Shown here: piece by piece, positions 31,305 through 39,207 of the stretch
Layout of the letters: every line of letters starts with the position of its first letter
Numbering within the stretch: position 1 is the stretch's first letter
Source: CAYWMD01 sp964458575
Lineage (GTDB): Bacteria > Verrucomicrobiota > Verrucomicrobiia > Limisphaerales > JADLHS01
Reading direction: 5' to 3'
Length of the DNA stretch: 64,000 nt
Assembly (NCBI GenBank): GCA_964458575.1
Contig: CAYWMD010000023.1
Location: 1 to 64,000 of the forward strand
The notes under the pieces: model-generated
What the model was told of the DNA's origin: nothing
Seen by the model: only the letters and a program-made list of their open reading frames with translations
Databases searched by the model: none
Program-made: the position numbers and the translations under genes

Positions 31305-34238
31305 ATGGCGATGAATAAAATGGACTCAGGGCACGCCACGGGGAAGCAAGCTCGCCGTGGCCGTACCAGTTTGGCCAGAACCAGGATGCTCGCTTTGACG
31401 TTGCTGGCTCTGACGGTGGCGGTGCGAGCCGGCACGCAATTGAGCAATGATGCCTATCAACTGGCGCTCACTGCCGACGGTGACGTCACGGTCACCAGTG
31501 GAGGCGCACTGCCGCGGAAGTTCTCGCCGCGATTCGCCGTGATGGCCTCCAGCCGCGATCCGAAACTGGAACTGCGTTGGGGTGATTGGAGCGACGGCAA
31601 GCAAGCGCCGCTTTACAACGTGCTGACCTGGGCCGGCAGCGAACACGTGAAACCATCGGGTAGCGCGCCAAAGAAACATATCGAGGACGGCTTTGACCCG
31701 AAGAGCGATCAGGTGGCCGGCAAGGACCGGGTGCAGAATTTGTTCGACGCGGCTCCCGCCATGATTGTAAGGGCGGACAAAGCTGAGGCTAAAGATGGTC
31801 GCATCGTCTGGGGTTTCCCGGCGAACGCGGACTTCACGCTTGATGCCACGCTCGAACTGCCCGCGGGCAATGGCGAACCCGTGCTCATGTTTCAATTCAA
31901 ACCCAAAGTGGCGAAGTGGTTTTCCGTAGGCTATGTCGGCGCGCCGGAAGCGGACCCGTCGGCGATGGACGGCATGTGGCAACCGTTGATCTGGCAGGAG
32001 AAACGTTTCCCGCAGAAGCCGTACCTTACCGAATCGGGCCGCTGCACTTTGCCTGCGACGTTGGTGGCGATGGACGGTGTGGTCTGGGGCGTGGTGGCCG
32101 ATCCGGTTGAACTGCCGTTCATGCCCATGCCGACGGTGGCCAACTCGCGGTTTGGCGTCGCCGTGCGAAACGCAGCCGGTCAGGCGCAGCCGATGGTCTT
32201 CGCGCCCATCCTCGGCGGGTTGGGATCAAAACGCGCCGCCGGCGAAGCGCTCACCTTCAAGCTGCGGCTCGTCGTACAGCGCGGAAAAATCGCCGATGTC
32301 TATGCCAACCTGGCGCGCGGCCTTTACGGGTTCACGGATTACCGCCATAATGCGCTGGGTTCGCTCAACCGCACGATGGAGCGCGTCATTGATTACGCGA
32401 TGAGTGACTGGGCGCGCTTCAACGAAGACCTGCGCGGCTGTGCCTACGACACGGACGTTCCCGGTTCGGTCAAGAATGTCTCGTCGCTTCATCCGCTGGG
32501 GGTGGCGCTCGTGACGGACGATGAAAGCATCTTTGTCCGGCGCGCCCGTCCCATTGTCGAGGCGATGATGTCGCGGGAAAAGTTCCTGTTCACGATTGAT
32601 CCCAACGTGAAAGGCCAGGGCGCTTCGGCGCGCCTGACCGGGCCCTGCGCCCCGGTATCGGAACTAGCGGCGCTTTATGGTGTCTCCGGCCAACGATCCC
32701 CTTTGTTCCTCCGCGCGGCTGAAAAATTGTACGGTAAGACACGGACGCTGAATCTCGATGCCGCCGTTCGGGGCGACATCTGGCAAAACGCACTCGCCCT
32801 GTGGCGCGCGACGGGCGATGCGGCCTGGTTGACCACGGCAAAAGCCGGCGCCGATGCTTACATTCGCGCCCGGATTGAGACGCCCCAGAAGGATTTCAAG
32901 GACCCGGCGGCCCGCGGCGTGTTTTTCTGGACCAGTTTTGCGCCAAACTGGATGGAGCTTTACGAAGTCTTTGAAGCCACGGGCGAGCCGCGTTACCTGG
33001 AAGCGGCGCGCGAAGGGGCGCGGCGCTTTGCCCAGTACATCTGGATGTGCCCGGAAATTCCCGCGGGCGACGTGCTTGTAAACGAGGGCGGTCGGTCCCC
33101 GCTGTATCGCAAGAGCGACAAGCTGCCGCCGATTCTGCTTCCCGAAGAGCGCGTGCCGGCGTGGCGCGTCTCCGAAATCGGGCTGACGTGCGAATCCTCC
33201 GGCACGAGCAAGGGGCATCGCGGAATTTTGCTGGCGACGCACGGGCCGTGGATGTTGCGCCTGGCCGAGTACACGGACGATGTCTTTCTGCACGACATCG
33301 GCCGGTCCGCCATCATCGGGCGCTACACGAGTTTTCCCGGCTACCACATGAACACGGCGCGCACGACGGTTTACGAGAAGCCGGATTTTGCGGAGCGGCC
33401 GATGGCCCAACTCAATTCGACGACTTCGCTGCATTACAACCACATCTGGCCCCACGCCGCGATGCTGCTCGATTACCTGGTGGCGGATGCGGAATCGCGG
33501 TCGGACGGCGCGATCAAATTCCCGTCGCAGTTCGCGGAAGGCTACGCGTATTTGCAGCAACAGATTTATGGCGATCGTCCGGGACGATTCCTGGGCGACA
33601 CCAATGTCTGGCTATGGATGCCCAAGGGGTTGCTGACGTTCGACAATGAGGAAATCAATTACGTGGCCGGTCGCCGCGGCGACACCCTTTATTTCGCCTT
33701 GATGAACCAATCGGCAGATCCCATCACGGCCACGTGTCGGGTTGACGCCAACCTCGCCCGCGTGGCGGCGGGCGCTGCAGCCAGCAGTCGCCTCTGGCAG
33801 GAAAACAAGCTGGTCAAGACGGAGCCCGTGAATCCCGGGAGTTTCACCGTGCAAATTGCCCCGCGCGGCATCACGGCGCTGGCGATCAGCGGCATGGACA
33901 TCAAGCCGAAGTTCCAGGAGAAATTTTCCGTCCGCGATGCGGCCTGGCAGCAGGACGCGACCGAACTCGATTTCGCCGGCACGCACGCGATGCTGCTCAA
34001 CTTCGGCCGGAACTTGAAATCCGCCTACGTCTATTTGCAGGCGAACGGCACCGAACTGAAGCGGGCCACGCTGCATTACTCGACCGGCGGCGATTGGAAG
34101 CAGATGAGCGACGCGGCGTTTCCGTTCGAGTTCACGGTGCCGCTGGCAGCGGAGGCGAAGGCATTCCGCTTCAAGGTGGCCGTTGACAAGACTGACGGGG
34201 GAAAATCCGAATCCCAGGAAGGCGTTTTGAGGCAGTGA
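31305..34238 (+). CDS. Secreted large protein of unnamed family, paralogue P1
   Basis: This is a 977-residue protein with a signal peptide (MLALTLLALTVAVRAGTQL). The start may be any of the in-frame ATGs at 31305, 31311 or 31320. Layout: N-terminal beta-sandwich (about 45-330, beginning LSNDAYQLALTADGDVTV), a helical middle that looks like an alpha/alpha toroid (from about 335, ARGLYGFTDYRHNALGSLNR) with VPAWRVSEIGL near 617, then YGDRPGRFLGDTNVWLWMPK near 754 and a C-terminal beta domain (about 780-977). This layout is typical of polysaccharide lyases and some glycosidases. It is closest to P4 by motifs. It is first in the plus-strand run, and its stop overlaps the MFS start. No known enzyme family could be named. 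Confidence 0.85.
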   Translation: MAMNKMDSGHATGKQARRGRTSLARTRMLALTLLALTVAVRAGTQLSNDAYQLALTADGDVTVTSGGALPRKFSPRFAVMASSRDPKLELRWGDWSDGKQAPLYNVLTWAGSEHVKPSGSAPKKHIEDGFDPKSDQVAGKDRVQNLFDAAPAMIVRADKAEAKDGRIVWGFPANADFTLDATLELPAGNGEPVLMFQFKPKVAKWFSVGYVGAPEADPSAMDGMWQPLIWQEKRFPQKPYLTESGRCTLPATLVAMDGVVWGVVADPVELPFMPMPTVANSRFGVAVRNAAGQAQPMVFAPILGGLGSKRAAGEALTFKLRLVVQRGKIADVYANLARGLYGFTDYRHNALGSLNRTMERVIDYAMSDWARFNEDLRGCAYDTDVPGSVKNVSSLHPLGVALVTDDESIFVRRARPIVEAMMSREKFLFTIDPNVKGQGASARLTGPCAPVSELAALYGVSGQRSPLFLRAAEKLYGKTRTLNLDAAVRGDIWQNALALWRATGDAAWLTTAKAGADAYIRARIETPQKDFKDPAARGVFFWTSFAPNWMELYEVFEATGEPRYLEAAREGARRFAQYIWMCPEIPAGDVLVNEGGRSPLYRKSDKLPPILLPEERVPAWRVSEIGLTCESSGTSKGHRGILLATHGPWMLRLAEYTDDVFLHDIGRSAIIGRYTSFPGYHMNTARTTVYEKPDFAERPMAQLNSTTSLHYNHIWPHAAMLLDYLVADAESRSDGAIKFPSQFAEGYAYLQQQIYGDRPGRFLGDTNVWLWMPKGLLTFDNEEINYVAGRRGDTLYFALMNQSADPITATCRVDANLARVAAGAAASSRLWQENKLVKTEPVNPGSFTVQIAPRGITALAISGMDIKPKFQEKFSVRDAAWQQDATELDFAGTHAMLLNFGRNLKSAYVYLQANGTELKRATLHYSTGGDWKQMSDAAFPFEFTVPLAAEAKAFRFKVAVDKTDGGKSESQEGVLRQ

Positions 34239-35623
34239 AGATTCGCGGCCTAAGATGGTGGATTGTGGCGCTGGTGTTGCTGGCGGCAGTTTTGAATTAC
34301 GTGGACCGCCAGACCCTCTCGGCACTGGCGCCGACCATCCAAAAGGATTTGCAGATGGACGATCGCGATTACGCGAACGTCGTCAACATCTTCCTGGTCG
34401 CTTACACGGTCTCGTATCTCGTCTCGGGCAAAGTGGCCGACAAGATCGGGACGCGGGCCGGCATGCTGGTCTTTGTTGCGTGGTGGTCAGTTGCCAACAT
34501 GATGACCGCCGCGGCGCAGGGTTTGCGGTCGCTGGGTGTTTATCGTTGCCTGCTGGGTTTGGGCGAGGCGGGCGTCTGGCCGGCGGCCTCCAAGGCCGTG
34601 GCGGAATGGTTTCCCGCGCGGGAACGCGCGCTGGCCATCGGTTTGTACACGATGGGCGCGACCATTGGGGCGACCGTTGCGCCGTACCTGGTGATTCCGC
34701 TGGCGGGTTTTTCCTACGCTGAGAAATTCCCGTTGGCTGAGCAGTTGCTCGGTCACGGCGCCGGGTGGCGCCTGGCCTTTCTCCTGACCGGGGCCGCGGG
34801 TTTGGTCTGGTTGCTGCCGTGGTTGTGGTTTTACCGCCAGCCGCGCGACAGCAAATTGCTGGGCGAGGCGGAACTGAAACTGATCACCGAATCCGAGGTT
34901 GAGGAAAACCAGCGCACCAAGCCGTCGGAAAAACCGTGGACCTGGCGGCAGATCTTCACGAGCCGGATCGTCTGGCTGTTGTTGTTGGGACGATTGATGA
35001 CCGACCCGGTCTGGTATTTCTACCAGTTCTGGTTTCCGAAATACCTGAGCGCGGAGCGGCATCTCTCGCAGGATCAGCTCAAGATCACCTGGATGGTTTA
35101 TGCCGCGGCGGCGGTCGGGAGTTTGTTGGGCGGATGGCTGTCGGGCCAGTTGGTCAAACGCGGTCATGCGCCGGCCGCGAGCCGTTTGTGGGTGATGCTC
35201 GGTTGCGCGTGTCTGTTACCCGTCTCGCCCCTGATCGCCAAAGCCTCCGGGTTGGGGCTGACCATGACCTTCGCCGTCATTGCCGTGCTCGCGGCGCTGG
35301 CGTTCCTGATCAACATCAGTTCACTCGTGGTGGACGTGGTGCCGAAACATTCCCTCGGCACGGTCTTCAGCGTCGTCGCGGCGGGCAGCACGGTGGGCGG
35401 CATCGTGATGAACACGATTGTGGCGACGATGGTGTCCGGTCCGTCAGCCAAACCGGCCGGCTTTCTGGACCAGACGGTCAGTTCGGTTTTCGGGGGGCTT
35501 TTTGAATTGGTGCAGGGCAAAGGCTACGGCCAGTGGTTTTTGATCATGATGTTCCTGCACCCGGTGGCGTGGATGATTCTGTGGCTTGGCAAGGTGCAAC
35601 GGCCTGCGGCGTCGGCGGCATGA
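34235..35623 (+). CDS. MFS transporter, hexuronate (ACS)-type
   Basis: This is a 462-residue, 12-TM protein. It begins KIRGLRWWIVALVLLAAVLN with NYVDRQTLSALAPTIQKDLQ following, the typical start of anion:cation symporters such as ExuT, and it has the MFS loop signature around GKVADKIGTRAGMLVF. LGEAGVWPAASKAVAEWFP and FYQFWFPKYLSAERHLS are also typical. It probably imports uronates or other acidic sugars released by the neighbouring enzymes. The GTG start (34235) overlaps the P1 stop by 4 nt, so production is coupled to P1. Confidence 0.9.
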   Translation: MKIRGLRWWIVALVLLAAVLNYVDRQTLSALAPTIQKDLQMDDRDYANVVNIFLVAYTVSYLVSGKVADKIGTRAGMLVFVAWWSVANMMTAAAQGLRSLGVYRCLLGLGEAGVWPAASKAVAEWFPARERALAIGLYTMGATIGATVAPYLVIPLAGFSYAEKFPLAEQLLGHGAGWRLAFLLTGAAGLVWLLPWLWFYRQPRDSKLLGEAELKLITESEVEENQRTKPSEKPWTWRQIFTSRIVWLLLLGRLMTDPVWYFYQFWFPKYLSAERHLSQDQLKITWMVYAAAAVGSLLGGWLSGQLVKRGHAPAASRLWVMLGCACLLPVSPLIAKASGLGLTMTFAVIAVLAALAFLINISSLVVDVVPKHSLGTVFSVVAAGSTVGGIVMNTIVATMVSGPSAKPAGFLDQTVSSVFGGLFELVQGKGYGQWFLIMMFLHPVAWMILWLGKVQRPAASAA

Positions 35624-35636
35624 GCGAAAGGTAACT

Positions 35637-38030
35637 ATGCAAATTGAGAAACCAACCCAAGGCACGCGCGAACTGGTCCAACAACGGGTGGCCGGTGACG
35701 TGGCGGTCGTTGGCGGCGGTCTGGCCGGGGTGTGTTGCGCCATCACGGCGGCGCGGGCGGGGTTGAAGATTGTGCTGGTCCAGGACCGTCCCGTGCTCGG
35801 CGGCAACGCGTCGAGCGAGGTGCGCTTGTGGATTCTGGGCGCGACTTCGCACATGGGAAACAACAACCGCTGGGCGCGCGAGGGCGGGATCGTTGACGAG
35901 ATTCTCGTCGAGAACATGTTTCGCAATCCCGAGGGCAATCCGCACATTCTCGACACCATCCTGCTGGAAAAGGTCGCCAGCGAGCCGAACATCACCCTGT
36001 TGCTGAACACCGCGGTGCATGACCTGGACAAGTCGGATCCGGACACCATTCGATCCGTGCGCGCTTTTTGTCCGCAAAATTCCACGGCCTACGAGATCAC
36101 CGCGCCGCTCTTTGTGGATGCCTCGGGCGATGGCGTGGTCGGATTTCTGGCCGGCGCGGCGTTCCGTGTGGGCGCGGAGGCGCAGTCGGAATTCGGCGAA
36201 AAGATCGCCCCGCCGCAGGCGACCCGCGAGCTGCTGGGGCACTCGCTTTATTTCTACTCGAAGGACACCGGCCGGCCGGTCAAATTCATCCCGCCGAGCT
36301 ACGCGTTGAAGGACATCACGCAAATTCCGCGCTGGCGGGATTTCAAAGCCGGGGATTTTGGCTGCCGGCTCTGGTGGCTCGAATGGGGCGGCAATCTCGA
36401 CACGGTCCACGACACGGAGAAAATCAAATGGGAATTGTGGAAGGTGGCCTACGGGGTTTGGAATCACATCAAGAATTCCGGCAAATTCCCCGAGGCCGAT
36501 ACGCTGACGCTCGAGTGGGTCGGGACCATCCCCGGCAAACGTGAAAGCCGCCGTTTCGAAGGCGACTACATGCTGACGCAACCGGACGTCATCGAGCAAC
36601 GCCGGCATCCGGACGCCGTGGCGTACGGCGGTTGGGCGGTTGATTTGCATCCGGCGGACGGGGTGTACAGTCCGCAACCGGGCTGCGCGCAGTGGCACAG
36701 CAAGGGCGTTTATCAGATTCCCTATCGTTGTTACTACAGCCGGAACATCACCAATCTTTTTCTCGCGGGCCGCATCATCAGCGCGTCGCACGTGGCTTTT
36801 GGCTCAACGCGCGTGATGGCGACCTGCGGGCTGGGCGGTCAGGTTGTTGGCATGGCCGCCGCGCTGTGCGCGCGGAACCAGCTTAAACCCCGTGGTCTGC
36901 TGGCGGCGCCACGGATAGCAGAGTTGCAGCGGGCGCTGTTGCGCATGGGCCACTACATTCCGAACATGGCCCTTGATGATCCGGCGGATCTGGTCCGACA
37001 GGCGCGGCTGGCGGCTTCGAGCGAGTTGAAATTGTCCCACCTTGAACCGAATGGTGAAACTCAAACCTTGACTGACTCGTGGGCGATGATGCTCCCGGTC
37101 AACTCCGGCCCGATGCCGGAGGTGGAATTCATCGTGGACGTCAGTGCCCCGACTCGCCTGCGGGCGGAATTGCGCGTGAGCAGCAAACCGGACAACCACA
37201 CGCCCGACACGATTCTCCGCGTGCAAGAGATGAATCTCGAAGCGGGTGTCGGCAGGAAGCTGGCGTTGCGGTTCGACACCAGCATTGATGTTCCGCGCTA
37301 CGCGTTTGTTTGCCTGCTGAAGAACGATGCGGTGGCCGTGCATCTGACGGAACAGCGCGTCACCGGTGTCCTTGCGCTCTGCCACAACGTCAACAAGGCC
37401 GTGGCGAAGTCCGCAACCCAGACGCCGCCCCCGGACATCGGCATTGAGGGTTTCGAATTCTGGATTCCCAAGCGGCGACCCGGCGGCAAAAACTTTGCGC
37501 TCCGCGTCCAGCCGCCGCTAGAAGCGTTTGGAATTGCCAGCCTCACCAACGGCTTTGGCCGGCCCACAAACCAGCCGAATGCCTGGGTGGCGGACCTGGC
37601 CCATGAGCAGCCCGTGCTTCGGCTGTCTTGGTCCGAACCGCAGATCATCAGCCGGATCGAACTTGTCCTGGACAGCGACTACGATCACCCGATGGAATCC
37701 GTCCTGATGGGCCATCCCGAACGCGTGATGCCGTTCTGCATCCGCAACTTCACCGTGCTTAATCCCGCCCGGCGGCCCGCGGTGAAAGCCGGCTCCCTGG
37801 TCGCGGCGGCGGGCGGTACCGGCAAACAGGAGTTCTCCACGCGGAACGGAGTCCCTGCTGAAAACGACGACGACGGCGTGCTCGCCGAGGTTGTCGAAAA
37901 CCATCAATCGCGCCAGATCATCCGGTTTGCGAAGCCCATCCAAACCGACCAGCTCGAAATTCGGCTGATGTCGCCGATGCCTAATGTTCCCGCGGCGTTA
38001 TTTGAAGTGCGCTGCTACCGGGACGGCTGA
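35637..38030 (+). CDS. FAD-dependent oxidoreductase
   Basis: From the ATG at 35637 (MQIEKPTQGTRELVQQ), preceded by GAAAGGT, the protein has 797 residues. The FAD-binding Rossmann motif is VAVVGGGLAGVCCAITAARA, followed by DRPVLGGNASSEVRLWILG, and a second FAD contact is LFVDASGDGVVGFLAGAAF. The FAD domain ends near 430 (FLAGRIISASHVAFGSTRVM). The second half is beta-rich and may bind carbohydrate. It belongs to the FAD_oxidored group often found near sugar-degradation genes in this phylum. No signal peptide is seen. The substrate is unknown; a sugar or uronate derivative is likely from context. Confidence 0.88.
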   Translation: MQIEKPTQGTRELVQQRVAGDVAVVGGGLAGVCCAITAARAGLKIVLVQDRPVLGGNASSEVRLWILGATSHMGNNNRWAREGGIVDEILVENMFRNPEGNPHILDTILLEKVASEPNITLLLNTAVHDLDKSDPDTIRSVRAFCPQNSTAYEITAPLFVDASGDGVVGFLAGAAFRVGAEAQSEFGEKIAPPQATRELLGHSLYFYSKDTGRPVKFIPPSYALKDITQIPRWRDFKAGDFGCRLWWLEWGGNLDTVHDTEKIKWELWKVAYGVWNHIKNSGKFPEADTLTLEWVGTIPGKRESRRFEGDYMLTQPDVIEQRRHPDAVAYGGWAVDLHPADGVYSPQPGCAQWHSKGVYQIPYRCYYSRNITNLFLAGRIISASHVAFGSTRVMATCGLGGQVVGMAAALCARNQLKPRGLLAAPRIAELQRALLRMGHYIPNMALDDPADLVRQARLAASSELKLSHLEPNGETQTLTDSWAMMLPVNSGPMPEVEFIVDVSAPTRLRAELRVSSKPDNHTPDTILRVQEMNLEAGVGRKLALRFDTSIDVPRYAFVCLLKNDAVAVHLTEQRVTGVLALCHNVNKAVAKSATQTPPPDIGIEGFEFWIPKRRPGGKNFALRVQPPLEAFGIASLTNGFGRPTNQPNAWVADLAHEQPVLRLSWSEPQIISRIELVLDSDYDHPMESVLMGHPERVMPFCIRNFTVLNPARRPAVKAGSLVAAAGGTGKQEFSTRNGVPAENDDDGVLAEVVENHQSRQIIRFAKPIQTDQLEIRLMSPMPNVPAALFEVRCYRDG

Positions 38031-38106
38031 GCAATGCCCGGACGTCGACGAGCTTTCGGAATGACCAGGACCGGTCTTGCATTGTCGCCTTTTCGACTCC
38101 GTTGCC

Positions 38107-39207
38107 ATGCGTGAGGTGGAAAGAAATACCCAGACTTTCCGGTGTCGAGTGGCGCTGGCTTTTGCTCTCGCCGCCGCCGTTTGCCCCGGGCGGGCGGAAC
38201 CGCGGGGCGTGAGGGATGGCTTCCAGCCCGGCCAGCCCTGGCCGGACACTACCGGAATCCACATCAACGCGCATGGCTTTTGCATTTTGCAGTACGAGGA
38301 CCGCTATTATTGGTATGGCTCGTACAAAATTCCCGGCCGACAGGAATCCGAGAAGAACGAAGCGGGTGTGAGTTGTTACGTCAGCCGCGATCTGTTGAAC
38401 TGGGAGAACGCCGGGCTGGTCCTGGCCAAAGCCGGCAGGGGGATGCACGTTGATGTGGCGGAAGCGGGCATCCTCGACCGTCCCAAGGTGATTTACCTCG
38501 CCGCCACCCGGCGGTTCGTTCTGTACTTCAAGCTGTATCCGCCCGCCGCCGATGGCCGAATCAGCACGGCCGCGGGCTACACCGGGGTGGCGGTCGCCCC
38601 ACAGCCGACCGGGCCGTTCAAGTATCAGGGCAAGTTTCTCGGCGGAGGCAGCGCAGCCGGGTCGGGGGACTTCGCCATCTTTCAGGACGCCGACGGCGCG
38701 GTTTACCACGTATGCGTCCGCAAGCCGGACCAACGAAGAAAGGACAAGCCGCTGGTTTGCGGCCGATTGTCCGACGATGGTTTGAAGCCCCGCGGAGAAT
38801 ACGTCGTGATGGACGGTGTGGAGAATGCGACGGAGGCGCCGGCGTTGTTTCGTCGTGCGGGAAAGATCTACCTGTTGGGTTCGGGCAGCAGTGGCTGGCG
38901 GCCCAACGCGGCGCGGATGTTCGTTGCGGACCAGATGGCCGGACCCTATCGGCCGCTCGGCAATCCGTGTCGCGGTGTGAATCCTCACAACGGGTCCGCG
39001 CCGGAAGTGACCTTCGGCGGTCAGAGCACGTTCGTGCTTCCGGTTGCGGGCCGCCCGGACGCGTGGATCGCCATGTTCGACATTTGGCAGCCCGAGGATC
39101 CGGTGAACGCCGGCTACATCTGGCTGCCGCTGGAGTTCGCCGCGGATGGACCGGTGATTTCCTGGCGCACCATGTGGAACATGTCCGTGTTTGAGAACAA
39201 GCGGTGA
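38107..39207 (+). CDS. Glycoside hydrolase family 43-like protein (galactanase-like subgroup)
   Basis: From the ATG at 38107 (MREVERNTQTFRCRVAL) this is a 366-residue secreted protein with signal ALAFALAAAVCPGRA. The five-bladed propeller pattern is visible: GIHINAHGFCILQYEDRYYW, then YVSRDLLNWENAGLVL, DRPKVIYLAATRRFVLYF, GDFAIFQDADGAVYHVCVRK, ATEAPALFRRAGKIYLLGSG and YRPLGNPCRG. The INAH start and lack of the usual first aspartate recall GH43 subfamilies 24 and 34, the former with exo-beta-1,3-galactanases. It ends right before the next ATG. The subfamily assignment is tentative. Confidence 0.85.
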   Translation: MREVERNTQTFRCRVALAFALAAAVCPGRAEPRGVRDGFQPGQPWPDTTGIHINAHGFCILQYEDRYYWYGSYKIPGRQESEKNEAGVSCYVSRDLLNWENAGLVLAKAGRGMHVDVAEAGILDRPKVIYLAATRRFVLYFKLYPPAADGRISTAAGYTGVAVAPQPTGPFKYQGKFLGGGSAAGSGDFAIFQDADGAVYHVCVRKPDQRRKDKPLVCGRLSDDGLKPRGEYVVMDGVENATEAPALFRRAGKIYLLGSGSSGWRPNAARMFVADQMAGPYRPLGNPCRGVNPHNGSAPEVTFGGQSTFVLPVAGRPDAWIAMFDIWQPEDPVNAGYIWLPLEFAADGPVISWRTMWNMSVFENKR